Of a stretch of 64,000 nt of DNA, positions 16,100 to 25,639 are shown one piece after another. The notes below the pieces were generated by a model, which saw nothing but the letters and a program-made list of their open reading frames with translations, did not search any database and was not told the DNA's origin. Position 1 is the stretch's first letter, and each line of letters opens with the position of its first letter. This stretch comes from Niastella sp. Lineage in GTDB: Bacteria > Bacteroidota > Bacteroidia > Chitinophagales > Chitinophagaceae. Made by a program: the position numbers and the translations under genes. The stretch lies in NCBI GenBank assembly GCA_017744515.1, contig JAGIBF010000002.1:62001-126000 (forward strand), given 5' to 3'.

Positions 16100-19000
16100 T
16101 TAAAAGCCTACACGCAGGTTTACACCAATCTGGCGGGTTTGGGAAAGCTGTCCACCTTCCCTCCAGAATACTTCCAGCTCAGAAGGATCGATTCCATATT
16201 TCTTAGAATTGGCCCATATCAACAAGGCGTTGCTCAGGATAACTCCGAAATTGGCATTCTTAACAACTTTGAGGTGCTCGAGTACTTTTTTAGGTATAGA
16301 ATAGCCCAACCTTACTTCGCGCAGTTTTACATAAGATGCATCCAACACATAGAAATCTCCGGCTCCGCGAGACATGGCTGTGTAGAAGTAGCCCCTTGCA
16401 CTGATGTACCGGTTGTTCGGTTTTCCGTCGGCAAATACACCGGGGATACGGATACCCCCATTGCCGGTGTTACCACCTGCCAATGTATAAGAGCCAGGGA
16501 AATCTCTCCAGTCATAACCTTTATCGTTCTTACCAACTGTTTCTTCCGACATACCAGTGCCGGTATTGAAGTTCCTTGTTTCGGAATAGAATAATCCGCC
16601 TTTCTGGAAATCTATCGAGAACGTAAGGTCGAAGTTTTGGTAACGAAGGGCATTGAACATACCACCAGTCCACTCGGGAAGTACCTGACCGAGGTCCTGG
16701 TTGATCAGGTAATCAGGTTGTCCGGTGGAAAGGATGATGGGATTACCCGAACCATCTGTTTTCCATTTGCGGCCTACCATCATCCCCCACTCTGCACCTA
16801 CGCGGTGTTCGAGGCGGGTATCATAACGCGCTGTACCGTATACATAGGTTTTACTTTCCTGGTAAAGCTGCTCCACCTTGTTGCTGTTCCTCGCCCAGTT
16901 GAGGCTCACTTCCCAGGAGAAGTTCCTGGTAGATACAGGCGTGCCGGTGATGGACACCTCAAGGCCTTTGCTCACGATACTACCCGCATTGACCTGTGCA
17001 GTAGAGAAACCGCTGGCAGTAGATACATCGAGGTTGATGATCTGATTGGTATTGTTGTTTCTATAATAACCAACGTCCAGCCCTAAACGGTTGTTCAGGA
17101 ATTTAAGTTCGGCGCCTACTTCCCAGGATTTGGTCAATGCTGGCTTTACTGCGCCGGAGCGGTATTGGTTACCGATCGACATGGAAGGATTGCTTCCATA
17201 CAAAGATCCATTATTGATAGCCAGTAACACCTGGTTGAATCCAAGATCAGATCCTACCTGTGCCCAGGACGCCCTGACCTTACCGAATGACAATACATTG
17301 GTAATGGAAGAGTTCTTCATTATTTCCGTAAACACAAAACTGGTGCTCACAGAAGGATAGAGATAACTGTTATTTATTTCAGGCAATGCAGAAGACCAGT
17401 CATTACGTAAAGTTGCATCCAGGAACAGGAAACCCTGATAGCCCAGTGATGCTTTTCCATAAACGCTGTTCACCCTTTTTCTCCTGTAATCGCGGCTTAC
17501 TGTAGGACGGGCGATAGAAGCGCTGATATCAAAATAATTGGGGGCAGACAAACCACCCTCAGTAGACATGTTCAGCTGGCTGAAATATTCGTTACGAACG
17601 TTGCCACCTACAAATCCATCCAATGTAAAGTCGTTGAAACGGAAGCGGTAGTTCAGGTTCGTTTCGTAGTTCATTTCACGGAAAATGCGCTGGTCGGTTT
17701 TGTAGTAGTCCAGTTGCAAACCACCGGTAGCCATACGCTGATCATTTTCCTGGTTGTTGTAGCTCATACGAACGTATGATTGCAGGTTAAAATGGCTGCC
17801 AAGTTTTACATTCAGACCAACGTTACCTACCAGTCTGTTGATTAAACCAGTAGCGAAATTCTCGTTCACAACAAACCAGGGGTTATCCCAATATTGTGGT
17901 TTACCATAAACAGCGAGATCAGAGCTACCGTTGGGATCACCGATATTCCAGGAGTTGAGGCTTCCATCGGGTTGGCGATACTGTTTCATTCTATTCATGT
18001 CCAACTGACGCTGGAACCATTGGTTGAAGTTTTGGGTAATATTCAAACCTGAGAGGTCGTACCCTTCAGCCGGCTTTCCTTTGGTTTTAGAGGTCGTATA
18101 GATGATATCAGTTGAAATCGTAAGCGCTTTACCAATGTCGAAGGCGCCGTTTACACCGAGCTGATGCTGGTCTCTTTTTGCATTGGGAATTACGAGTGAG
18201 CGGTTTTGGTTGCCATAGGTGAATTTGAAGTTATAGTTATCTGCACCACTGGTAAAAGATACCGAGTTGTTGTAATTAAATCCTGTGCGAAAAAAGTCCT
18301 TAACGTTATTAGGTTGAGGTGTCAACGCAGACAACTTTCCAAAATCGTCGCCTGGATACCAGCTGTAATAAGGACGATACATACGTCCATCCATTTTAGG
18401 TCCCCAGCTTTCATCGGCGCCATACTCGATGATAGTTTGTCCATTGAAAGCCGCCCAGGAGGCAGGATGTCTTGCAGCATTGTATTTAAAAAGGTAATTA
18501 CCTGCCGCATCATAACTGGTGCCGGGCGTGGAAGCGTTAGAAGTATAACCACCTGCATATTCATTCTGGTAAGGCGGCAGCAGAGATATCGTTTCGGCTG
18601 TTACACCAAGGTTCACATCTACCCCACTTGTTTTTCTGCGAGACCCTTTTTTAGAAGTGATCAGCACCACTCCATTGGCAGCACGCTGACCATAAATGGC
18701 TGTAGCAGAAGGCCCTTTCAACACGGATACATTCTCTACGTTATCCATAATAATACTTTCCTGGTCAGTGATGGTACCATCCAATACAAAGATGGGAGCA
18801 ACAGGACCAAGACCTGTAACACCACGAATCAACACACTGGCATTATCGAAAGTAGAGCTGGGTGAACCTACTAACGTTACACCTGCCACCTTACCCGCCA
18901 GTGCAGAACTAAGGTCAACAGATTTTGCAACGGTAAGGTTTTCCCCTTTCACTTCCTGTACGGAATATCCAAGCGCTTTCTTTTCTTTCCTTACACCGAA

Positions 19001-19318
19001 GGCCGCTACAACTACTTCTTCAAGCACGCCTGTCTTTTCTGCTTTAATAGCCAGGATATTTCCCGAACCTACCGTGTACTCCAACGTCTTAACACCTACA
19101 GCACTTATTACCAATACATCGCCTGCGGCTGCATTGATCTTGAAGTTGCCGTTTTCGTCGGAAGTAACACCTGTTTTGGAAGATTTGACAATGATCGATG
19201 CGAATGGAATGGGAGCTCCTGAAGCATCTGTGATTTGGCCGGAGAGGGCCTTTGTTTGCGACAGTACGGGTATAGCAAAGCATACCAGCACTGCAAGCAG
19301 TGGTAGAATTTTTCTCAT
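16100..19318 (-). CDS. SusC family TonB-linked outer-membrane protein (pair A)
   Basis: The chosen ATG at 19318 gives MRKILPLLAVLVCFAIPVLS, a signal peptide shared almost word for word with the SusC genes at 22077 and 27144; a frame extension to 19417 adds no signal sequence and is rejected. The mature part has a regulatory-like beta-sandwich (ALSGQITDASGAPIPFAS), a plug (about 120-230, VSVLKGPSATAIYGQRAANG) and a barrel ending in LRVGF. The product is 1,072 residues. The 21 bases around its start (19304-19324) recur on the opposite strand in the repeat at 6534-6554. No STN domain is present. Confidence 0.95.
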   Translation of the reverse strand: MRKILPLLAVLVCFAIPVLSQTKALSGQITDASGAPIPFASIIVKSSKTGVTSDENGNFKINAAAGDVLVISAVGVKTLEYTVGSGNILAIKAEKTGVLEEVVVAAFGVRKEKKALGYSVQEVKGENLTVAKSVDLSSALAGKVAGVTLVGSPSSTFDNASVLIRGVTGLGPVAPIFVLDGTITDQESIIMDNVENVSVLKGPSATAIYGQRAANGVVLITSKKGSRRKTSGVDVNLGVTAETISLLPPYQNEYAGGYTSNASTPGTSYDAAGNYLFKYNAARHPASWAAFNGQTIIEYGADESWGPKMDGRMYRPYYSWYPGDDFGKLSALTPQPNNVKDFFRTGFNYNNSVSFTSGADNYNFKFTYGNQNRSLVIPNAKRDQHQLGVNGAFDIGKALTISTDIIYTTSKTKGKPAEGYDLSGLNITQNFNQWFQRQLDMNRMKQYRQPDGSLNSWNIGDPNGSSDLAVYGKPQYWDNPWFVVNENFATGLINRLVGNVGLNVKLGSHFNLQSYVRMSYNNQENDQRMATGGLQLDYYKTDQRIFREMNYETNLNYRFRFNDFTLDGFVGGNVRNEYFSQLNMSTEGGLSAPNYFDISASIARPTVSRDYRRKRVNSVYGKASLGYQGFLFLDATLRNDWSSALPEINNSYLYPSVSTSFVFTEIMKNSSITNVLSFGKVRASWAQVGSDLGFNQVLLAINNGSLYGSNPSMSIGNQYRSGAVKPALTKSWEVGAELKFLNNRLGLDVGYYRNNNTNQIINLDVSTASGFSTAQVNAGSIVSKGLEVSITGTPVSTRNFSWEVSLNWARNSNKVEQLYQESKTYVYGTARYDTRLEHRVGAEWGMMVGRKWKTDGSGNPIILSTGQPDYLINQDLGQVLPEWTGGMFNALRYQNFDLTFSIDFQKGGLFYSETRNFNTGTGMSEETVGKNDKGYDWRDFPGSYTLAGGNTGNGGIRIPGVFADGKPNNRYISARGYFYTAMSRGAGDFYVLDASYVKLREVRLGYSIPKKVLEHLKVVKNANFGVILSNALLIWANSKKYGIDPSELEVFWREGGQLSQTRQIGVNLRVGF

Positions 19319-19525
19319 GTGACTTGTTAGTTTATAGTTTGAACTACTTAAAAGTAGGGAAATTTTATTCTTTGGCGAAAAATTAACAAACATTATTGCA
19401 CAGACCGTCATAAACACAGTATGAATCCATGCTTTATGCTTATATACAATTTTATCGCTATCAAATCCAATCTCTGGCCTGCAAAAAGCAGCAGGTCATT
19501 ACCCTTCTGAAAGTAAGTGAAATCA

Positions 19526-19555
19526 AAACGCTCCAGCTAAAGGGCCGGAGCGTTT
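19526..19555 (-). terminator. Intrinsic terminator after the DUF1735-type lipoprotein gene
   Basis: The perfect stem AAACGCTCC / GGAGCGTTT encloses a 12-nt loop and is followed on the minus strand by TTGATTTC. It lies 25 bp past the stop at 19581. Confidence 0.65.
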
Positions 19556-19580
19556 CGTTATTTTATATACTGATCGTTTA

Positions 19581-20573
19581 TTAACGGGCCCTCACAAACT
19601 TCCACTCTTCATCTACCTTCGTTCGTATATACGGCGGATCGGTTATTACACTGGGCTGCTTCATAAAATATTTGATCTTCACTGTTTTAGTAGCCTCGTC
19701 ATATGCGTTCACACCTGAAGGGTCGAGTTCAGCCGACCTCGTATTACCAGCCGGTTGTCCATAGTAGTTGACTGCTTTTATGATCTTGTCGGTAGCTGGA
19801 TCAAAAGTTACCACCAGACCAAAGCTGCCATAATAAGACCAGCCCGTGCCTGTCCAGATCGGTATGGCAACTGTGCCTGAATAGGTGTAATCTACCACTA
19901 CGCACTCTGTCGCACTCACCGTTTCCAGGCCATACTCAACATCTACGCCGTACCCACCGGGATCATCATAAATACCAACAAGAGCTGGATTTGCTGCATC
20001 TGTCAGTGTACCAGATGCTACGTATACACCATCCCATCTGTTTTTAATACTGATCAGCACGAGGATATCTTTCTTATCGCTTAAAACCGGTTTGCCCCCT
20101 GCGTCGGTGATAGTAAAACCTAACGCATATTTCTTAGACAGGTTCCACTTAGAGCCATTCAGTTTAATGGTGAATTCTTTTGCAAACTGGCTGGCTGTCA
20201 TATTCATCTCATAAATGCTGCCTACTTTGGGATTTCCCGGATCGAGCGTGTACAAACTATCAGGGAGCACTTCAAAATCTGAACCATTCTGTGCATTGTA
20301 ATTGGCGAGAAGTGTTGCATTAGGCTGCAATTTTACGGCCAATGGCTTGTTGAGTTCAGCGTCCGAATTGGCATCTTTACGCAAGCTGAACAGGTGAAGC
20401 GTTCTTACTTCCGTAAAAGGCTCAAAGAAGAATTTAGCTTCGGGTGCCTCCAATAACTTCACATAGGTATTTCCCTGTGTGGTGGTGTCGGTTACCTCAT
20501 CTTTTATGCACGAGGTGAAAAGCATCGAGGCCACCCCTGCCATCAGTGTATATTTTATTATTGTAGCTCTCAT
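19581..20573 (-). CDS. Surface lipoprotein, DUF1735-type
   Basis: The 330-residue product has a lipoprotein signal (MRATIIKYTLMAGVASMLFT, then SC with Cys 22). Residues about 35-175 look like the DUF1735/BT_3987-type beta-sandwich, with the pattern AKFFFEPFTEVRTLHLFSLR and a run that ends KYALGFTITDAGG. The C-terminal half (about 180-330) is rich in Tyr, Trp and Gly, as in glycan-binding surface proteins. It is third in the operon after SusC 22077 and SusD 20601, separated by 27 bp, the usual place for a surface glycan-binding accessory protein. The family assignment is moderate; the ligand is unknown. Confidence 0.75.
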   Translation of the reverse strand: MRATIIKYTLMAGVASMLFTSCIKDEVTDTTTQGNTYVKLLEAPEAKFFFEPFTEVRTLHLFSLRKDANSDAELNKPLAVKLQPNATLLANYNAQNGSDFEVLPDSLYTLDPGNPKVGSIYEMNMTASQFAKEFTIKLNGSKWNLSKKYALGFTITDAGGKPVLSDKKDILVLISIKNRWDGVYVASGTLTDAANPALVGIYDDPGGYGVDVEYGLETVSATECVVVDYTYSGTVAIPIWTGTGWSYYGSFGLVVTFDPATDKIIKAVNYYGQPAGNTRSAELDPSGVNAYDEATKTVKIKYFMKQPSVITDPPYIRTKVDEEWKFVRAR

Positions 20574-20600
20574 ATAATCAGTTTTAAGGTTATTAGCCGG

Positions 20601-22049
20601 TTATTGATCCCACCATACTTTAGAATCCTGTGTATCTCCCCCCTGCAATCTTGCCACTGCTGCTTCTACTGCCGCTTTGTTGGTTCCATATTCAGAACTT
20701 GGATACACATACCGTGTAACAATTTGCTTGGATGCGTTCGTAGCATCCGGTGCAGGCGTAAGTACGGGGAAACCTGTTCTTCTCCATTCAGACCAACCTT
20801 GCGTGCCATCAGGATAGGTAGCGAGGTAGCGTTGTGTAGCTATCTGTTTCAAATTACCGCCAGTTCCTGGTGCTGCTGTAAATGCAACGTTAGCCTGTGT
20901 ATAATAACTGGCAGCTGGTGCATTAAGCCCCCACTGTTCAAAAGATGCTTTAATGCCATTCTGAAACAGGGTCGCAGCGTTCTCGGTTGTCCATCCGCGA
21001 TCAGCTGCTTCAGCACGCGCCAGCAATACTTCTGCTGCATTGATCAGCACAGCATCATCATCCTCCTGCCGGAGATCTCCGCGTAACACCCTTGCCCATG
21101 TTGGATTAGCACCTGTAAATGCTTCAGCACTCGCTCTCTTCAGGCCATAAGGCACGCCCGTTACTGATGGCTGGTTCCAATCCGGATTGCTGGTACTCTG
21201 GTCTTCGGTTTTACCACCAAATGCGTTTGCCCGGTTATCGCCCAATGAACCCAGCAGATCGGTCATGGTCTTGCTTTCAGCAAAATCTTTCCGGCCGTCA
21301 TACAATCCCCACCAGGGACTCTTGAAGTTTCCGCCCGGATAGTTCACCACCCAGTTATCGGCATTCGTAGCAATAATACCGCCCGCAGCGCCAAGTGCTG
21401 CTTTGAACTCCGTAGCCGCCAACCCATTGGCCGCGGGGTACCTGTTCGACATCCGCAAGGCAATCAGCAAGCGCAGTGTATTCGCTACCTGCTTCCACTT
21501 AGCAATGTTGCCCCCATTGATAATATCGCCGGTAATGCCTCCGCTGTTGTTGAACTGTGCGGCCGCTTCAGCCAACTCTTTCAGTATTCCTTTATAGATA
21601 TCTTCCTGTGTGTCATATTTGGGAGTTGGGTTTCCCTGCAATGCTTCCGAATAAGGAACGTCTCCCCAGCGATCGGTGATATTCCAGAATATATAAGCTT
21701 TCAATATCCTCGATACTGCTGTCATGTTATCGTTCACCTTCAGTTTGATCAGATTCTCCAGGTCGTACAAAGCGCCGGAATATTCACCGGTAAACGCCAA
21801 CTGTGGCAAACTATAAAGAGAAGCATCTGTATACTGGGTCTCTGAAAAATACTGGCAGTACAATGCGCCACGGGTTTGTGTGGCATAACCGGCCAGGCCA
21901 GCTTGTACGTTGGTCAACAACGCTCCGGGAATAGGATCATTAGTAGCCCCGGGATTTACATTGGTGTCTCCAAAGTCCTCTAACTTATTGCAGCCTGTTG
22001 CTACAAGCAGCGATAAGCAAAAGATGACTGTATATATTTTCTTGTTCAT
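20601..22049 (-). CDS. SusD-like_2 family nutrient-binding lipoprotein (pair B)
   Basis: ATG at 22049 gives MNKKIYTVIFCLSLLVATGC with Cys 20; the frame upstream to 22076 lies in the 27-bp gap after SusC and adds only polar residues. The 482-residue protein carries the class marks DFGDTNVNPGATNDPIPGAL, FWNITDRWGDVPYSEALQG and WSEWRRTGFPVLTPAP. It is paired with SusC 22077 and followed by a DUF1735-type lipoprotein, making this the only three-gene unit of the cluster. Confidence 0.93.
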   Translation of the reverse strand: MNKKIYTVIFCLSLLVATGCNKLEDFGDTNVNPGATNDPIPGALLTNVQAGLAGYATQTRGALYCQYFSETQYTDASLYSLPQLAFTGEYSGALYDLENLIKLKVNDNMTAVSRILKAYIFWNITDRWGDVPYSEALQGNPTPKYDTQEDIYKGILKELAEAAAQFNNSGGITGDIINGGNIAKWKQVANTLRLLIALRMSNRYPAANGLAATEFKAALGAAGGIIATNADNWVVNYPGGNFKSPWWGLYDGRKDFAESKTMTDLLGSLGDNRANAFGGKTEDQSTSNPDWNQPSVTGVPYGLKRASAEAFTGANPTWARVLRGDLRQEDDDAVLINAAEVLLARAEAADRGWTTENAATLFQNGIKASFEQWGLNAPAASYYTQANVAFTAAPGTGGNLKQIATQRYLATYPDGTQGWSEWRRTGFPVLTPAPDATNASKQIVTRYVYPSSEYGTNKAAVEAAVARLQGGDTQDSKVWWDQ

Positions 22050-22076
22050 ATTTATTCTTTTGTTGTGGTTATCCAA

Positions 22077-25000
22077 TTAGAATCCTACGCGCAAATTGAA
22101 ACCGAAACTTCTTGATCCGGGCAGGTTGCCTGTTTCTCCGGAGAGATCACTGATCTCGGAAGGATCGAAGTCGCTGGTTTTTGCATAGATCAATACCGGA
22201 TTCCTTGCTACGAGAGAGAAAGTAGCTCTGTTCATAAACTTATCCCATCCCAGCTTTTTCAGCGGAATGTTGTACCCGATAGATAACTCACGAAGTTTTA
22301 CAAAAGTGAGGTCATAGATAAATTCGTCCATGGTCTTGTTGTTGAACAGGCCATGGTAATATTCCTGGGCATCTACATATTTCACGATGTCTTTTCCATC
22401 AGCATCTACTCCATCCACACGCACACCACCACCCAGCGCCACTGCATCACGTACCGGAAAACCTTTGTCGTTCACTGCTGCAGTACGGGCAGTCAGACCA
22501 GAGTAGGAACCCCACATGTCTGACAGAGAGAAGAACTTACCGCCTGCCTGATAGTCGATATTGACATTGACATTGAAATTCTTAAACACGATGAAGTTGT
22601 TTTGTATACCTCCTGTGTATTTAGGCAACACACTGCCAAAGTGTATATTGGGATCATTCACATAAAAACCATCGGCAGTAAGTACAGGCTTTCCATTAAT
22701 TCTTTTTATACCGTTGCCAAACAGTTGGCCCCATTGCAAACCCTCTTCATGTACCAGCACAGGAGCTGTAGTACCCCACAATCCTTCCAGTGGTGGAAGC
22801 CTGGTAAGTCCATCGGCAATCTTCACTACTTTGTTTTCGATCAGGTAGGCATAAGTAGCATTGATCTCCCATTGCAGGTTTTCCCACCATATCGGACGGG
22901 CATTGAATTGAAGGTCAAGCCCTTTCTTGGTGATCTTACCAGTATTGATCAGCTTGGAAGTAAATCCGCTGGCGCCGTTTATGCTAACCGCCAGGGGCAT
23001 ATCTTTTTCAGTACCATCCCAGTAGGTGGCAGAGATGCCAATCCTGTTGTTCAGGAAGCGTAGATCGAGGCCGATCTCCCGTTGAGTTTTAACAGCTCCA
23101 TGGATGGCTGAATCCACCAGTTGATCGGGTGTGCCCATCAGGAAGTTGCCATTCCATTGATACTGGCCTACACCATAAGCGAATCCGGGATACAGGTAGG
23201 CGCCAAATGATGTAGAGGTAGTTCCCAATGCTTTGGGGATCTCTCCCCAGGAGGCGCGTACTTTACCATAGCTCAACCAGGGCAGTTTAACCACGTCGCT
23301 GAATACGAGTGCGGCGCCAAATGATTTCGACAATACGTTATTGTCGGCTATTGGCAGTGTGGAGAACCAGTCATTGCGCAGGGTGAAGTCGAAGAATACA
23401 AAATTCTTATACCCTACATCTCCTTTTGCCAGTAGTGCACGGTACTTCTCCACGCTGCGGCCATTGCCAACGGTGGGCTGGTCTTTGGAGTTGGAGATTG
23501 CGAAATAGTTGGGTACGTTCAGGCCGTTGACAGTAGCAGCAGAATTACTCTTTGACAATGCTTTGAAAAAGTCTGCGCCTGCATTCAGGTTGAAGGCGAA
23601 ATCCTTGATCTTCTTAGAATAGGAAGCCAGGAATTCGATGTTCTGCCTGTTGGAATAGCTTTCGCCCGTACCATAGTAACCTTTACACTGACCGCAGTTG
23701 CCAGTTGTTTGTGTACCACTGGTTACCAGGTCAGAAGAGAACTTATCTTCGAACCAGATCGTATTCTGTTGTTTACGATAGGTAGCCCGCACACGCAGGT
23801 CGTTATTGATCTTATAAGTCAATGATACATCACCGAACAAGCGGTCCCTGTTTTCAACTGGCTTAACCAGGTCAAACCAGGTATAGAAGTTGTACCAATA
23901 GTTGCCTGCATAAAAGGCATTGGGTTTTGCCGGATCAAAAGACGAAGGATCCTGGTGATTCCAGCTTGCATAAACGCCATCTGCAGCTTTGAGTCCCCGC
24001 AATTCTTTCATGATTCCCATATCCAGGTTCCTGTGAAACCACTGGTTGAAAGAACCAGTTGTTTGGTTAGAATAATCATCATTGAACTCACCATTCTTGG
24101 TTTGACTGAAATAGTTGATGTTGGCGCCTAAAGTAAGATGAGAATTCAGGTCAATAGTACCACTCACGTTCAGCGTATGTTTTTTAAGAGAGGTGGTAGG
24201 CAGCAGACCTTTCACATCCACATTGCCATAAGACACCCGGAGGTTCATATTATCAGTAGCCTTGCTGAAGGAGATGGAATTATTTAAAACGTGCCCTGTG
24301 TTGAAGAAGTCTTTTGCATTATCAGGTTGCGGTGTAAGCCTGGCAGTTTTATAAGAATATTTAGAGCCACCATACCAGGCATACCAGGGTATATATTCCT
24401 GGCCCACCATACGTGGCCCCCAGCTGGCGTCGTCGGAATAGTTGTGGTAATATTTTCCGTCGAGCGCTTTCCATTCTTCAGGATGCCCGGCCTCCCAGGT
24501 ATACAGCTTCAGATCAGATGTATTACCACCTGCATAAGTGTTCTGATAATTAGGCAGGTTATACACTTTCTCGATTTGCCCACCGAGGTTTACATCGACC
24601 CCGATCCCACGCGCATTCTTTTTCCCTTTCTTAAGGGTAATGACAATGGCGCCATTATGTCCCTGAGGACCAAACTGTGCTGCGGCTGCAGGCCCTTGCA
24701 ACACATCGACACTTTCAACATCATCCATGTTGATGTCGTTGATACTCGGCAGGATAGTACCATCTACTATGTAGATAATCCCTTCATCACCACCCAGTCC
24801 CGAAGCACCCCGTAAACGAATACTACCGGGATCGCCCAGCTTACCGGCCGATTGTCCGCGGAATTGTATGCCCGATACTTTTCCCGCAAGAGCACTGTTC
24901 AGGTTTGTTTGGCGGATGGTGTTCAGCTGTTCGCTGGTGACTACCTGCGCGTTGTACGATGTACTGCGCGCGGTTCTTTTTGTGTTGTAAGCACCCGTAA

Positions 25001-25313
25001 CAACCACCTCTGCCAGTGCATTGTTACCTTTTGCCAGCGTGATGTTCACCACATTGCTGGTGCCAACTGTAACTTCTTTGGTAGTAAGACTTTGTGCAGA
25101 GATTACTAAAACGTCTCCAGGTTTGACTTTTGCTGTAAAGGTCCCGCTGGCATCGGAGACGAACGCGACCTTTGTGTCCTTGATTAAAATAGTAGCAAAT
25201 GGGATTGGATCTCCCGCTTCATCGGTTACCTTACCGGTAACAGTTTTGGTTTGCGCATATGCCGATACCAATAGCAATACCAGCACTGCGAGCAGTGATA
25301 GAAATTTTCTCAT
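22077..25313 (-). CDS. SusC family TonB-linked outer-membrane protein (pair B)
   Basis: The 1,078-residue protein has the signal peptide MRKFLSLLAVLVLLLVSAYA, the regulatory-like domain (TVTGKVTDEAGDPIPFATIL), a plug near 115-225 (VDVLQGPAAAAQFGPQGHNG) and a barrel ending LRVGF. Unusual is an NCGQCKG motif near residue 540, a CxxC pair inside the barrel region that could form a disulfide or bind metal; no such pair was noticed in the other three SusC proteins here. The leader holds two GTCACAT heptamers just before the ATG. A candidate promoter lies at 25342-25370. Confidence 0.95.
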   Translation of the reverse strand: MRKFLSLLAVLVLLLVSAYAQTKTVTGKVTDEAGDPIPFATILIKDTKVAFVSDASGTFTAKVKPGDVLVISAQSLTTKEVTVGTSNVVNITLAKGNNALAEVVVTGAYNTKRTARSTSYNAQVVTSEQLNTIRQTNLNSALAGKVSGIQFRGQSAGKLGDPGSIRLRGASGLGGDEGIIYIVDGTILPSINDINMDDVESVDVLQGPAAAAQFGPQGHNGAIVITLKKGKKNARGIGVDVNLGGQIEKVYNLPNYQNTYAGGNTSDLKLYTWEAGHPEEWKALDGKYYHNYSDDASWGPRMVGQEYIPWYAWYGGSKYSYKTARLTPQPDNAKDFFNTGHVLNNSISFSKATDNMNLRVSYGNVDVKGLLPTTSLKKHTLNVSGTIDLNSHLTLGANINYFSQTKNGEFNDDYSNQTTGSFNQWFHRNLDMGIMKELRGLKAADGVYASWNHQDPSSFDPAKPNAFYAGNYWYNFYTWFDLVKPVENRDRLFGDVSLTYKINNDLRVRATYRKQQNTIWFEDKFSSDLVTSGTQTTGNCGQCKGYYGTGESYSNRQNIEFLASYSKKIKDFAFNLNAGADFFKALSKSNSAATVNGLNVPNYFAISNSKDQPTVGNGRSVEKYRALLAKGDVGYKNFVFFDFTLRNDWFSTLPIADNNVLSKSFGAALVFSDVVKLPWLSYGKVRASWGEIPKALGTTSTSFGAYLYPGFAYGVGQYQWNGNFLMGTPDQLVDSAIHGAVKTQREIGLDLRFLNNRIGISATYWDGTEKDMPLAVSINGASGFTSKLINTGKITKKGLDLQFNARPIWWENLQWEINATYAYLIENKVVKIADGLTRLPPLEGLWGTTAPVLVHEEGLQWGQLFGNGIKRINGKPVLTADGFYVNDPNIHFGSVLPKYTGGIQNNFIVFKNFNVNVNIDYQAGGKFFSLSDMWGSYSGLTARTAAVNDKGFPVRDAVALGGGVRVDGVDADGKDIVKYVDAQEYYHGLFNNKTMDEFIYDLTFVKLRELSIGYNIPLKKLGWDKFMNRATFSLVARNPVLIYAKTSDFDPSEISDLSGETGNLPGSRSFGFNLRVGF

Positions 25314-25341
25314 GTGACTGTAATTTAGATGTGACCTAACG

Positions 25342-25370
25342 TAAATATATGAACTTTCTAATAGCCCAAA
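25342..25370 (-). promoter_or_regulatory. Candidate promoter of SusC pair B
   Basis: On the minus strand, TTTG (25367-25370) is followed after 17 bases by TATATTTA (25342-25349), one base off the Bacteroidota -7 box TAnnTTTG. The same 17-base geometry occurs upstream of pair C. The box is about 29 bp before the ATG. Confidence 0.4.
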
Positions 25371-25566
25371 AAAATGTTAAAATAGGATCGGAAGGAATAT
25401 TGGTAGACAAACGGAAAATTTAAAGTGCTGCAATGTTTTTCACGAAAACTTTATCGCATTGATTATCACTGTTTACTACCGTTATGAACAACTGTTTTAC
25501 ATATACAGGCTACAGTTTACAAATCCTGAACAACATATTTAATATTGAAAGCTGATGCCATAAATG

Positions 25567-25634
25567 AAAAAAGCCGGCTGTAGAGAACTACACCGGCTAT
25601 TACAGTCACAAGAAATAAAAAAAATCGTTGCGAT
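25567..25634. repeat. Diverged third copy of the structured intergenic repeat
   Basis: The order of parts matches the copies at 1269 and 6504: A-run, hairpin with AGAA loop (25573-25597, one bulged C), AGTCACA, an A-rich stretch, then GTTGCGAT. It sits 6 bp past the SusD stop at 25640 and also acts as an intrinsic terminator on the minus strand (stem followed by T6). Its ATTACAGTCACA (25599-25610) is the exact inverse of 25313-25324 at the SusC start of pair B. Confidence 0.6.
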
Positions 25635-25639
25635 CGGGG

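Noticed and set aside
19319..19417. N-terminal extension of the SusC of pair A
   Set aside because: The extra 33 residues precede a standard signal peptide, and the other SusC genes start at the equivalent ATG.
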